The notes under the pieces: model-generated
The model's database searches: none
Told to the model about the DNA's origin: nothing
The model's input: the letters and a program-made list of their open reading frames with translations, nothing else
Part shown: positions 7,644 to 16,082 of the stretch, in pieces
Layout of the letters: every line of letters begins with the position of its first letter
How positions within the stretch are numbered: position 1 is the stretch's first letter
Position numbers and translations under genes: made by a program
Origin: Prevotellaceae bacterium UBA4372
Lineage (GTDB): Bacteria; Bacteroidota; Bacteroidia; Bacteroidales; Bacteroidaceae
Assembly: GCA_002391275.1 (NCBI GenBank)
Contig: DGSC01000035.1
Coordinates: forward strand, 21,307 to 45,057
Reading direction: 5' to 3'
DNA: 23,751 nucleotides

Positions 7644-7987
7644 GAGTATTTTTCAATCAAGAGAACCTTGTCATATCAAACTGAAAAATGAAAGAGTGAA
7701 CTGTAATAGAAAGGTGAAAGTTAGCAAAGACGATGTGAAGCAAATGTTGTGTAGCTGTTATGTTCCATCGTCAAGGGTGATTATCATATTGCTGAATCCA
7801 TTCGTTTGTGAAGAAAAAGTATTATGTGCACATGCAATCCCAAAATAAGTGCTTAACTTTGTGGCGCCTTTCGGTATATCCCCTCGATTTAAGCTCTAAA
7901 AGGTAATCAGTTTGCTATCAAGCAGCCTGTCTGCTCAGTCGAGATAATTATGTTAAATCCTTGTGCATCCGATTCCTACGTATCAAT
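7644..7987. other. Gene-free stretch upstream of the Nudix gene
   Basis: This AT-rich stretch has only short open frames without recognisable protein features. One TAnnTTTG match (TAACTTTG, 7854-7861) could be the -7 box of the Nudix gene, but no TTTG lies about 20 bases upstream, so it is weak. No RNA gene or riboswitch was recognised. Confidence 0.45.
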
Positions 7988-8404
7988 ATGAAAGTTGTCG
8001 CAGCTATCATTGTCAACGAAAACCGCATCCTTGCCACCCAACGAGCCCATGGATCAATGCGTGGCTATTGGGAGTTCCCAGGAGGAAAAGTGGAACCCCA
8101 AGAGTCCCTGCTGCAAGCACTTCAACGAGAGATTTGCGAAGAACTTGCTACAAAGGTTAACGTAGGCTCCCTCTTTCGGGTAATCAATTACCAATATGAA
8201 GCCATTCCTGATGGTCCACGAGCACGTCAAGCCTTTGACGTCAGTCTGCATTGTTTCTTTTGTACTCTTGCAGGGCCCCAACCAACGCTTCTCGAACATC
8301 AGAATGCACGATGGCTTGCACGGAATGAACTGTTTTCCGTCGAATGGCTGCCAGCCGATGTTAATTTGGTAAAGGACTTGCAGGAGTCTTCGTGGGTCGT
8401 ATGA
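7988..8404 (+). CDS. Nudix hydrolase, MutT-like nucleoside triphosphate pyrophosphohydrolase
   Basis: The 138-residue product has the Nudix box at about residues 33-55: G-KVEPQ-E-SLLQALQ-RE-IC-EE, with alanine where the consensus has the final glycine. The surrounding pattern (GYWEFPGGKVE) is typical of small MutT/(d)NTP pyrophosphatases that clean oxidised or non-standard nucleotides from the pool. The ATG at 7988 puts the first beta strand (MKVVAAIIV) at the N-terminus as in the family; an in-frame TTG at 7961 would add nine residues and is less likely. A weak hairpin lies 100 bases downstream. Exact substrate is unknown. Confidence 0.88.
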   Translation: MKVVAAIIVNENRILATQRAHGSMRGYWEFPGGKVEPQESLLQALQREICEELATKVNVGSLFRVINYQYEAIPDGPRARQAFDVSLHCFFCTLAGPQPTLLEHQNARWLARNELFSVEWLPADVNLVKDLQESSWVV

Positions 8405-8504
8405 AGAAATCTTGATAGATAGCGTAAAAGGCTAAGTCCATTTGCAGTTGCCTGAAAGTCTCTGTGGCATATTTTCATAGTGTAGTTGAATCACTAATTC
8501 CCAA

Positions 8505-8526
8505 GCAAGCATGGCTTGCGTTCTTT
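8505..8526 (+). terminator. Weak terminator-like hairpin after the Nudix gene
   Basis: GCAAGC (8505-8510) and GCTTGC (8514-8519) flank a three-base loop, and GTTCTTTT follows. The stem is short and the T tract interrupted, and it lies only about 20 bases before the next start codon, so it could instead affect the 5' leader of the transporter mRNA. Confidence 0.35.
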
Positions 8527-8548
8527 TAATCCTATTTTTTATTAAGAC

Positions 8549-9781
8549 ATGTCTAAAGAAAACACTGAGCGGCTTTGGAACACCAACTATTGCAGGGTGA
8601 TGATTGCGAATTTCTCCTTGTTTTTCGCTTTTTACCTGCTCACGCCGTTGTTACCTCTATATCTTGTAGAACGCTTCGAAGCCACCAAGGATATCGTCGG
8701 ACTGGTGTTGAGTGGCTACACTCTTACAGCGCTGATGGCACGTCCGTTCAGCGGCTTCCTTGTTGATTCGTTTCCTCGAAAACGGGTACTCATGGTATGC
8801 TTCTTTTTCTTCTTCATCTTTTTCGGAGGCTACCTGGGAGCCTCTTCGTTGCTGCTGTTTACCATTGTGAGAACGCTTCATGGTGCTCCTTTCGGTGCCC
8901 TCACCGTGGCAAACTCCACGGTAGCCATAGATGTGCTGCCATCCTCGCGGCGTAACGAAGGTATCGGCTACTATGGTCTTTCTAATAATCTGGCAATGGC
9001 TATAGCTCCAACCGTGGCTATTTACCTCTACAGATTGACCGACAATTTCGAGCTGTTGTTTTGGTTGGCCTTGCTCATTGCTGGTCTTGGAATGGCTGTG
9101 GATGCCGGAGTGAATATTGAGAAACGGAATGTAGGAAAAATGAAGACTGAAAGTGGAACGATGAATGCCGAAGGCCCTTCTTATGGGAAGGTGCTTTCAT
9201 TTGACCGTTTCTTTCTCGTTCGTGGGTGGCTTTTGGCGTTGAACATGGTGTTCTTTGGCTTGTGTTTCGGTGTTATGAGCAACTATCTGGCCATTTACAG
9301 TAAAGAAGTAATGGGTATTACAGGCGGCACAGGCACGTGGTTTCTGCTGCTCTCTGCGGGACTTATAGCTTCGCGTTTGCAAGGAGCAAAGGCTCTGCGC
9401 GAAGGTCGGCTGTTGTGGAATGCAGGCGAGGGCGTCATCATCTCGTGTTTCGCCTATCTCATCTTCGTCCTTTGCACTAACGAATTCGGTTATTACGCCT
9501 CCGCATTACTGCTCGGACTGGGCAACGGACACATGTGGCCTGCATTTCAGAATTTGATTATCTCTATGGCTCATCATAACGAACGAGGTACGGCTAATTC
9601 AACTCTGCTTATCTCATGGGATGTCGGTATAGGACTCGGCGTGCTCTTGGGCGGTTTTGTAAGCGAGCTAATGAGTTACGAGGCAGCCTTTTGGATGGTT
9701 GCCCTTTCGCAGCTCATAGGTATGGCCGTCTTTTTCATCTTCACACGCCAGTCTTATAATAATGTGGTTGAGCGATTGTGA
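8549..9781 (+). CDS. Major facilitator superfamily (MFS) transporter
   Basis: The 410-residue product has about 12 hydrophobic segments, the first at about residues 17-38 (VMIANFSLFFAFYLLTPLLPLYLV). A motif-A-like loop follows the second segment (FSGFLVDSFPRKRVL, about 70-84). The two six-helix halves are joined by a charged loop at about 190-215 (EKRNVGKMKTESGTMNAEG). Size and topology fit drug or metabolite efflux permeases of the MFS; the substrate cannot be predicted. It stands between a weak hairpin and the rarA promoter, so it is probably transcribed alone or with the Nudix gene. The ATG at 8549 is the first good start before helix 1. Confidence 0.9.
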   Translation: MSKENTERLWNTNYCRVMIANFSLFFAFYLLTPLLPLYLVERFEATKDIVGLVLSGYTLTALMARPFSGFLVDSFPRKRVLMVCFFFFFIFFGGYLGASSLLLFTIVRTLHGAPFGALTVANSTVAIDVLPSSRRNEGIGYYGLSNNLAMAIAPTVAIYLYRLTDNFELLFWLALLIAGLGMAVDAGVNIEKRNVGKMKTESGTMNAEGPSYGKVLSFDRFFLVRGWLLALNMVFFGLCFGVMSNYLAIYSKEVMGITGGTGTWFLLLSAGLIASRLQGAKALREGRLLWNAGEGVIISCFAYLIFVLCTNEFGYYASALLLGLGNGHMWPAFQNLIISMAHHNERGTANSTLLISWDVGIGLGVLLGGFVSELMSYEAAFWMVALSQLIGMAVFFIFTRQSYNNVVERL

Positions 9782-9938
9782 GGTTTTGAGGCTTGCCGTG
9801 CAAAGGCAACATACAGGACGGATTTACAATCTTCGCATATCCTTGTTCTTTTATTCATTTCAATCAGTCACTTTTATTTTTCTTTATCCAACTTAATCTC
9901 CTTTTTTCGATTGTCAAATCTCAATTTTCCCAGCGTTA

Positions 9939-9970
9939 TTTGGGCGTATAACTAAATAAATGTATTTTTG
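9939..9970 (+). promoter_or_regulatory. Bacteroidetes primary sigma factor promoter for rarA
   Basis: TTTG at 9939-9942 is followed after 20 bases by TATTTTTG at 9963-9970, a full match to the TTTG/TAnnTTTG pattern of Bacteroidetes housekeeping promoters. The start codon lies only five bases beyond the -7 box, so the transcript should have almost no 5' leader. Confidence 0.75.
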
Positions 9971-9975
9971 CAGCC

Positions 9976-11247
9976 ATGAAACCGTTAGCAGAGAGAATGC
10001 GTCCGACCACCTTGGACGGTTATATCGGACAGGAACATTTAGTAGGGCAAGAAGGCGTTCTCAGGCGTATGCTTGAGAGCGGCCGTATCAGCTCGTTTAT
10101 ACTCTGGGGACCTCCAGGTGTAGGCAAGACAACCTTAGCACAGATAATAGCCCATACGCTCGAGACTCCTTTCTATACACTGTCTGCGGTGACAAGTGGT
10201 GTGAAAGAGGTGCGCGAAGTAATAGACAGGGCAAAAGGAGGGCGCTTTTTTGACCAGAAAAGCCCCATCCTTTTCATTGATGAAATTCACCGATTCTCCA
10301 AGTCGCAACAAGATTCTTTGCTTGGGGCCGTGGAGCAAGGTGTTGTCACCCTCATAGGCGCAACCACAGAAAATCCTTCGTTTGAGGTAATCCGTCCTCT
10401 GCTTTCACGCTGTGCCGTTTACGTGCTGAAACCTTTAGGCAAAGAAGATCTTCTGAGTCTGGCGCTACGAGCAATTCAGACAGATGTGGAATTAAAGCGT
10501 AAGCACATTGAGCTCAAAGAGACGCAGGCACTGCTCAGATTCAGTGGCGGTGATGCACGCAAATTGTTGAATATCATTGAGCTCGTTACCGAAACAGGGG
10601 CTGAAAATGAACACATCGAGATAACCGACGAGCTCGTAGCTCAACGACTTCAGCAGAATCCCTTGGCCTACGATAAAGGGGGCGAAATGCACTACGATAT
10701 TATTTCGGCTTTTATAAAAAGTGTCCGAGGCAGCGATCCAGATGCTGCAGTCTATTGGCTTGCACGAATGATAGAAGGAGGTGAGGATCCCGAGTTCATT
10801 GCTCGCAGGTTGGTGATCTTGGCAGCTGAGGATATCGGTCTGGCCAACCCTAACGCTCTGCTTTTAGCCAATGCGGCTTTCGACACGGTGCATAAGATTG
10901 GTTGGCCCGAGGCCAGAATCGTACTCTCCGAAGCAACGGTATATCTCGCCACATCACCCAAGAGCAACTCGGCTTATCTCGCTGTCGATCAAGCATTGTC
11001 TTATGTACGTAGCACTGGAAACGCACCCGTACCGCTCTATTTAAGAAATGCCCCTACAGGGCTCATGAAAGAGCTGGGATATGGGGATGGTTATAAGTAT
11101 GCTCACGATTTCGAAGGGCATTTCGTAGATCAACATTATTTGCCTGAAGGCATCAACGAGCGGTTCTGGCATCCTCAGGAGAATGCTCACGAGACAAAGA
11201 TGGCCGAACGAATGCGACAGCTCTGGGGCGACAGATTTAAAGACTGA
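9976..11247 (+). CDS. rarA: Replication-associated recombination protein RarA (MgsA), AAA+ ATPase
   Basis: The 423-residue product matches the RarA/MgsA/WRNIP1 family of clamp-loader-like AAA+ ATPases that act at stalled replication forks. Walker A is GPPGVGKT (45-52), Walker B FIDEIHRF with DEIH at 102-105, sensor 1 GATTENP (128-134) and the arginine finger region RPLLSRC (140-146). The C-terminal part carries the family signature (ISAFIKSVRGSDPDAAVYWLAR, then RRLVILAAEDIGLANP). Length is close to the usual 400-450 residues. Its last 11 bases overlap the end of the converging glycosyltransferase gene, and no terminator is visible between them. Confidence 0.96.
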   Translation: MKPLAERMRPTTLDGYIGQEHLVGQEGVLRRMLESGRISSFILWGPPGVGKTTLAQIIAHTLETPFYTLSAVTSGVKEVREVIDRAKGGRFFDQKSPILFIDEIHRFSKSQQDSLLGAVEQGVVTLIGATTENPSFEVIRPLLSRCAVYVLKPLGKEDLLSLALRAIQTDVELKRKHIELKETQALLRFSGGDARKLLNIIELVTETGAENEHIEITDELVAQRLQQNPLAYDKGGEMHYDIISAFIKSVRGSDPDAAVYWLARMIEGGEDPEFIARRLVILAAEDIGLANPNALLLANAAFDTVHKIGWPEARIVLSEATVYLATSPKSNSAYLAVDQALSYVRSTGNAPVPLYLRNAPTGLMKELGYGDGYKYAHDFEGHFVDQHYLPEGINERFWHPQENAHETKMAERMRQLWGDRFKD

Positions 11248-12106
11248 GGTAATAGCCTATTTTATAAGCTGCAAAAGCCGTTAGCGAAGGGCTGTTCCCC
11301 AGCAGATTGCGACGTAGAAGAGGGGAGATCGCTTTGAAGGATGCCCTGACAAGCCATGACAGATGTAGCCGTCGGAATGTATCAGCCAACTCCAAGAGCC
11401 GGCTGTAGCCTCGAAGTTGGTCTTCGAACTCATGAAGTGTGCCAAGGGCTGTTTCTGTTTTTCGCAGGAAGATGGCATTGCTTTCGAGGCCGAGATGAAT
11501 AACTGGGTTGTCGATATGGAAGATAGGGATATGATGCGCTTCCAGCTGGATACCGAACAGCGTGTCTTCGTGCCCGTATTGCTTGATGTTTTCATCAAAC
11601 ATGATTTGGGCGAAAACATCCGCTCTTACCCATAAATTACAAGTAGATATTTGGCGATAAGGTGATTGATTCCTGTACTCGGCTGTACGGCGAATAGCGT
11701 CGGCGCGTTCGTATCTGTAGCGGAGTGAGGCCCCAAGAGGTTGTTTGGCTGGGGGCATGATGCCACCACAAAGCACGGGGGCTTGTTTCCCACTGACAAG
11801 ATATTTGCTAAACGAAAAGCCTTCACTCAATGCCGTATCAGCATCTAAAAACCAAAGCCATGTACCATGAGCCATGTTGGCAAGACGGTTGCGGATAGCT
11901 GCACGGCCAAGATTCTGAGGAGCATGCCAGCATACAACATGGGATAACGCTTCAACACGAGAAAGCCACAGCTGAGGTTCAGGAGAACAGTCGTCTGCTA
12001 TGATTATCTCGCCATCAATTTGCTCTTGTATGATCAGCCGATGAATACTACATACGAGCTCGTAAGCGTTGCAGTTGTAGACTGGAAGGAGAACAGATAA
12101 GGTCAT
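11237..12106 (-). CDS. Family 2 glycosyltransferase (GT-A fold)
   Basis: The 289-residue product begins with the GT2 N-terminal strand (MTLSVLLPVYNCNAYEL) and has a nucleotide-binding acidic patch at 37-39 (ADD) and the metal-binding DxD motif at 88-90 (WFLDADTAL). The middle segment (YRQISTCNLWVRADVF ... QYGHEDTLFGIQL) carries an ED pair in the position usual for the catalytic base. No transmembrane segment is evident, so it is likely cytosolic or peripheral, transferring a sugar from a nucleotide donor to an unknown acceptor. Its ATG overlaps the stop of the upstream epimerase gene by four bases (ATGA), so the two are probably co-translated. Confidence 0.9.
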   Translation of the reverse strand: MTLSVLLPVYNCNAYELVCSIHRLIIQEQIDGEIIIADDCSPEPQLWLSRVEALSHVVCWHAPQNLGRAAIRNRLANMAHGTWLWFLDADTALSEGFSFSKYLVSGKQAPVLCGGIMPPAKQPLGASLRYRYERADAIRRTAEYRNQSPYRQISTCNLWVRADVFAQIMFDENIKQYGHEDTLFGIQLEAHHIPIFHIDNPVIHLGLESNAIFLRKTETALGTLHEFEDQLRGYSRLLELADTFRRLHLSWLVRASFKAISPLLRRNLLGNSPSLTAFAAYKIGYYLSL

Positions 12107-12981
12107 TCAACTATTATTTGGTATTGAGTCTGCCACGAAGACGTAGGCAACGCTTGTTCCACGAACGGCTTGTGACGGATGTCAAGGTCGAAACCTACGG
12201 GGTCGCAACAACCGTGCCATGGCTCAATACATACGAACGGAGCCTGACCTCCACAGGGTGACCAAATGGCGGTGATGGGCATGGCATGTTTTACGGTAAT
12301 GATGGGACGGCCGTCCTTGTCGTGAAGAGTTACTCGATGAATCCTGCCTGTTGACTCAAGAATAGTGTCGCAGAGGAACGATTCGTTGGTTAGAGGCAGA
12401 AGACCATCCTGTGGAATCTCTATATCAAAAGTTTTTGTGTCGGCATATCCACCGGGAGCTATGGCTGTGCTGTGAAGAGGTGTCGAAGCATCGAACGAAA
12501 GGAAACCATGAATATTGTCCGTTGGCGAATATCGAGGGTAGTTGAATCCCGGATGTGCACCTAACTGAAAAAGCATGGGGCTTTGTCCAAGGTTATATAC
12601 CGTGAATGCCACGGTTAGCACATTACGCAACAGGGTGTAGTCGATAGATAGTTTAAAAGGATGAGGCCAAAGAGTTGAATCGTCGGAAGGGGTATAGAGC
12701 ATCGAGAATGAAAGATGTCTGTCTTCTTCGACGTCACAGCTGAAAGGCATATCCCTTGCAAACCCATGTTGAGTCAGAGTAAAAGTCTTTTCATCTATGC
12801 GCAAAGTGTTGTTCCACACCTTGCCTACAATCGGAAAGAGAATCGGCGAGCGTCGGTCCCAATACGTGCCGTCACCCTGCCAAAGATATTCACGAGGAGA
12901 AGCTACGCGGCGCAAGCTCTGAAGCTCGGCTCCCATCTCCGATACGGATATTTCGAGAATGCCATTGGAGAGATATTTCAT
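12103..12981 (-). CDS. Aldose 1-epimerase family protein
   Basis: The 292-residue product has the beta-sandwich pattern of galactose mutarotase-like proteins, resembling the LacX-type branch. Likely active-site residues are H72 and R76 (QHGFARD), H143 (GAHPGFNY) and E253 (CIEPWHG). It should interconvert alpha and beta anomers of a hexose or act on a sugar phosphate. There is no signal peptide. It is the first gene of a two-gene leftward unit with the glycosyltransferase, and a well-formed promoter lies about 50 bases upstream. The exact sugar is unknown. Confidence 0.9.
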   Translation of the reverse strand: MKYLSNGILEISVSEMGAELQSLRRVASPREYLWQGDGTYWDRRSPILFPIVGKVWNNTLRIDEKTFTLTQHGFARDMPFSCDVEEDRHLSFSMLYTPSDDSTLWPHPFKLSIDYTLLRNVLTVAFTVYNLGQSPMLFQLGAHPGFNYPRYSPTDNIHGFLSFDASTPLHSTAIAPGGYADTKTFDIEIPQDGLLPLTNESFLCDTILESTGRIHRVTLHDKDGRPIITVKHAMPITAIWSPCGGQAPFVCIEPWHGCCDPVGFDLDIRHKPFVEQALPTSSWQTQYQIIVE

Positions 12982-13033
12982 CTTTGAATAACGATTATGA
13001 AGGACTATACTATGTTAACTAATGTAATATCCG

Positions 13034-13065
13034 CAAAAGTAGCTTATTTTCTCAGACAAGCCAAA
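13034..13065 (-). promoter_or_regulatory. Promoter of the epimerase/glycosyltransferase unit
   Basis: On the minus strand TTTG (13065-13062) is followed after 20 bases by TACTTTTG (13041-13034), matching TTTG-N20-TAnnTTTG. The expected transcript start is about 50 bases before the epimerase ATG at 12981. Confidence 0.7.
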
Positions 13066-13156
13066 TTTTTTTTGTTGAACCTTAAAAAAAACTAAAAGAG
13101 AGGCTGGCATTACTAATAAAAAAGGTAAAAAAGAGGGGCAAATCACATAAGTTTTG

Positions 13157-13164
13157 TACCTTTG
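13157..13164 (+). promoter_or_regulatory. Promoter -7 box for the 192-residue protein gene
   Basis: TACCTTTG followed by CG is a typical Bacteroidetes -7 box. It lies 25 bases before the ATG at 13190, giving a leader of roughly 20 bases. No TTTG is present at the expected distance upstream; that stretch is G/A-rich. Confidence 0.6.
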
Positions 13165-13189
13165 CGCCCGATTATTAAAAAGAATGTAG

Positions 13190-13768
13190 ATGAATCTGTA
13201 TATACGCTTTTTTGATGATGAACGTGTCGTTACCAGTATCGACGATGCTTTGGCTTTTATCGCTTCTTTTCAGGGTTTCAATCTTACACCTGAATTCGAG
13301 GCAGATTTCCGCAAATATGTCGACAGCGACGTCGTTTACCCCAAACGTTACAAAGTGCGTCCGCGCATTTATTTTATTGTCATTAAAACGACAGCCACTT
13401 CGATTGATGAGTTTAAGGCTAATGGAAAACATCAGTCCGACGCACAGGTCGAAGATCGGGAACATGTGTTTAGGCCCAAGGACCTCGTCAGTAGGCGATT
13501 GAATGATGAAATGCCGGGCTGGTACGAAGGAACCATTAACTTCAAACGTATTGTGTATTTCCCCGAGACAGACAGATACGATTACGTGGACACATCCTTC
13601 TCGGCACTCACAAAAGCGTGGAGTCCAATGGATTGCTACAACCGCTTAGCCAATTACATCCGTTCGCGAGAGGATATTGACCAACGAAGTCAGCTTCCTT
13701 CGCCCAAAGGAAAAAACTTTATATATGAGTATATCGGACTTAAACCATTAAATGAGCTTAACGTCTAA
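13190..13768 (+). CDS. Uncharacterised 192-residue cytosolic protein
   Basis: I do not recognise this family. The product has no signal peptide, membrane segment or known catalytic motif. It is rich in aromatic and charged residues. The N-terminal half reads like a small alpha/beta domain (MNLYIRFFDDERVV, then KRYKVRPRIYFIVIKTTA). A central stretch mentions a conserved-looking patch (MPGWYEGTINFKRIVYFPET), and the C-terminus is helical then strand-like. The gene has a good promoter box, a well-placed ATG and codon use like its neighbours, so it is real. The 122-base gap to the TPR gene has no visible terminator, so the two may share a transcript. Confidence 0.8.
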   Translation: MNLYIRFFDDERVVTSIDDALAFIASFQGFNLTPEFEADFRKYVDSDVVYPKRYKVRPRIYFIVIKTTATSIDEFKANGKHQSDAQVEDREHVFRPKDLVSRRLNDEMPGWYEGTINFKRIVYFPETDRYDYVDTSFSALTKAWSPMDCYNRLANYIRSREDIDQRSQLPSPKGKNFIYEYIGLKPLNELNV

Positions 13769-13890
13769 AAGAAAAACAAAGTGAATGAGCACAAGTGATT
13801 GCAGTGTACATCGTTACCCTAACAAACCTACACTTCGCCTTTCTGCTCAGCTAATTAACGGAATATCAACATAATTAATGAATAGTTATT

Positions 13891-15282
13891 ATGAAACTGA
13901 ACAAGATTTTTGCTTCCATAGTCTTGGCGTCGCTCTCTGCAACGTCTTTTGCACAGTATGAAGGTACAGCATGGTATGACCGTATCGGTACAGGTGAAGA
14001 TAGCCTGCGCACACGTCAGAACCTGAGTATGTTCCAGACCGCCATCAGCAGCAACAACTGGACTGAGGCCTATGAAGTATGGAAACCTGTTTTTGAAAAG
14101 GCTCCCTTCTCACAAATGGGTATATATACCAATGGCGCTTACATGTTGGCAATGCTGATTCAAGGCGAGACCGATACGGCCAAGAAACAAGCTTATTTCA
14201 AGGAACTCATGAATGTCTATGACACACGTGTAAAGAACCTTGAGGGTTTAAACTCATTCACACGTGTTGACCGTCGTGCCACCGAGGGTGATGTCATCGC
14301 CCGCAAGGCTTATGACTACGCAGCCTATGGCCCCACATGCGATGCAGAGTATACGCTTGATAAAGCCTATACCATGTTCAAGGATGGTATCAATAAGATT
14401 AATGAGCAAGGTGGCCGAGAGGTCGAGGGCTTCGTTCTTGATGCTTTCTTCCGTGTAAGCTACGCCAAGTATCAGGCTGACAACAACGGTTTCCGCGAGC
14501 AGTTCCTTCAGGACTATCTCGAAAGCAAGGATGTTTGCGACAAGATGTTGCAGCTTGCAAAAGAGGAACCCGATAGCGTGAAGGCTCAGAAAATAGTTGC
14601 CAAGTACGATGCTCCTCTTAACACCATTGAAGGTCTTTTCGCTGAATCCAAGGCTGCTGATCGCGATCAGATTATCGCCATCTTCACTCCTAAGATTGAG
14701 GCCAATAAAAACAACCTTGCTTATCTGAAGAGTGCTCTTACCCTTATGGCTGCAAACGACTGCGATGATGCTCCCGTTTACTATAAGGCTGCTGAATATG
14801 CTTTCAATATCGAGCCTTCTTACGAATCGGCTATCGGTACGGCTCAGAAGTATTACAAGGATGGCCAGACCGCTAAGAGCGTTGAATTCTACAATAAGGC
14901 TATTGAGCTTTGCCAAAGCGATACGCAGAAAGGTAATATCGCCTTGCGCGTTGCAGCTGCCATGCGTAAGAGCGGCGACTTCAAGAGTGCCTATGCTTAT
15001 CTTGACAAGGCTGCACAATACAACTCGGATCTGGTCGGAAAGTGCTATATGCAGCGTGCTAACATAGCAACCAAGGCAAAGAACTATGCTGAAGCAAAAG
15101 CTTATTGCGACAAGGCAGCTGCAGCAGACATCACGCTTGCTGGTCAGGCTCAACGCTTGAAGAACAACATCCTCACCGTCGAGCGCCACAACGCTGAGTA
15201 TGCTGCCCAGAAAGCTGCTTACGACAAGCAGCAGGCTGAACTCAAGGCTGAGGAAGATTTCTGGAAAGCTGGAAAGAAGTAA
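13891..15282 (+). CDS. Exported tetratricopeptide-repeat (TPR) protein
   Basis: The 463-residue product starts with a clear signal peptide (MKLNKIFASIVLASLSATSFA, cleaved before Q22). The mature part is almost wholly helical with TPR-like units, clearest in the second half (DAPVYYKAAEYAFNIEPSY, then TAKSVEFYNKAIELCQSD, FKSAYAYLDKAAQYN and YAEAKAYCDKAAA). It ends in an Ala/Lys/Gln-rich coiled-coil segment. Such proteins act as scaffolds in the periplasm or envelope; no enzymatic motif is seen. Codon use (GCT, AAG, CGT) suggests good expression. A strong terminator begins 21 bases after the stop. Confidence 0.88.
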   Translation: MKLNKIFASIVLASLSATSFAQYEGTAWYDRIGTGEDSLRTRQNLSMFQTAISSNNWTEAYEVWKPVFEKAPFSQMGIYTNGAYMLAMLIQGETDTAKKQAYFKELMNVYDTRVKNLEGLNSFTRVDRRATEGDVIARKAYDYAAYGPTCDAEYTLDKAYTMFKDGINKINEQGGREVEGFVLDAFFRVSYAKYQADNNGFREQFLQDYLESKDVCDKMLQLAKEEPDSVKAQKIVAKYDAPLNTIEGLFAESKAADRDQIIAIFTPKIEANKNNLAYLKSALTLMAANDCDDAPVYYKAAEYAFNIEPSYESAIGTAQKYYKDGQTAKSVEFYNKAIELCQSDTQKGNIALRVAAAMRKSGDFKSAYAYLDKAAQYNSDLVGKCYMQRANIATKAKNYAEAKAYCDKAAAADITLAGQAQRLKNNILTVERHNAEYAAQKAAYDKQQAELKAEEDFWKAGKK

Positions 15283-15302
15283 TTCTACAACAGAATAAAT
15301 TG

Positions 15303-15341
15303 AAACGGGCTCCAATCGTGCGATTGGAGCCCGTTTTTTTT
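15303..15341. terminator. Strong hairpin terminator shared by converging genes
   Basis: ACGGGCTCCAATCG (15305-15318) pairs perfectly with CGATTGGAGCCCGT (15321-15334), and eight T residues follow on the plus strand. It clearly ends the TPR gene. On the minus strand it follows the HAD gene, whose stop is at 15351, but with a shorter T run, so it may serve that operon less efficiently. Confidence 0.92.
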
Positions 15342-15350
15342 ATCCTTTTT

Positions 15351-16082
15351 TCATAAGATCGTTGTCAGTTCCAGTAGGCTGTGAACCTCAAAATCAACGG
15401 CTTCTGGTGGTGGATAATCAGGGAAACGATTGAAAAACGCCGTAGCGATGCCCGCACGTTTAGCCCCGAGGATGTCGGTTTGGAAATTGTCGCCAATCAT
15501 TAAAGTCGTAGCCGGATTGGCGTTTGTGACTTTGAACGCGTAATCAAAGAATTGGGCTGAGGGCTTGTTGCTTCCGGCATCTTCGCTCAGGATGATATTG
15601 TCGAAAAAGTCGTACAGACGTGATGCTTTTAGCTTTCGGTATTGCACTTCGTGGAAGCCATTACTGCACATGTGCATCTTGTAGCCTTTGGCTTTCAGAT
15701 ATTCCATAAGCTGGTGTGCTCCGTCGACCACTCCAGGCTTGTCGGCACACAGCTCAAGGAATTTGTCGCCCACGGCTCTGCATAAGTCTTCGTCAGGATC
15801 ACAGCCGTTCCCGAAGCTTAAGGGTTTACGAAAACGCTCAATGATAAGGTATTCACGCGTGATTTCTCCCCGTGAGTAACGCGTCCACAAGTCGATGTTG
15901 GCTTTCCAATATTCGTCGAAGAATACTGCCGGTTGTGCAAACCAACGTCCAAACTCCATCTGATCGAACAGCTCTTGCAGTGCTATTTGTGCGTTTCCAT
16001 GCGTGTCGTAGAGCGTGTCGTCGAAGTCGATGAACAAGTCGGTGAACCGGATGGTTGAAGGTGATTGCTGTTTATTGTTCAT
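15351..16082 (-). CDS. HAD-superfamily hydrolase, YjjG-like noncanonical pyrimidine nucleotidase
   Basis: The 243-residue product has all four HAD motifs: DFDDT (19-23, catalytic aspartates D19 and D21), S140 (MCSNGF), K173 (AGSNKPSAQFF) and GDNFQTD (197-203). The large cap insert between motifs I and II and the overall pattern match YjjG-type 5'-nucleotidases, which dephosphorylate non-standard pyrimidine nucleotides. The start chosen is the ATG at 16082, which overlaps the preceding lipoprotein gene by 11 bases; an in-frame ATG at 16130 would extend 16 residues into that gene and adds nothing family-like. It is the last gene of the leftward pepD operon. Confidence 0.88.
   Translation of the reverse strand: MNNKQQSPSTIRFTDLFIDFDDTLYDTHGNAQIALQELFDQMEFGRWFAQPAVFFDEYWKANIDLWTRYSRGEITREYLIIERFRKPLSFGNGCDPDEDLCRAVGDKFLELCADKPGVVDGAHQLMEYLKAKGYKMHMCSNGFHEVQYRKLKASRLYDFFDNIILSEDAGSNKPSAQFFDYAFKVTNANPATTLMIGDNFQTDILGAKRAGIATAFFNRFPDYPPPEAVDFEVHSLLELTTIL

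Noticed and set aside
7600..7848. 82-codon open frame downstream of the transducer gene
   Set aside because: It begins inside the terminator hairpin and has no recognisable protein features.
7961..7987. TTG start for the Nudix hydrolase
   Set aside because: The ATG at 7988 places the first strand at the N-terminus as in MutT proteins.
9782..9830. Terminator after the MFS gene
   Set aside because: TTGCC/GGCAA forms a short hairpin with a seven-base loop, but no T run follows.
14254..15315. 353-codon open frame on the minus strand inside the TPR gene
   Set aside because: It lies wholly opposite a gene with signal peptide, TPR pattern and terminator. Its protein is Leu/Ser/Val-rich as expected from the complement of helical Ala/Lys codons.
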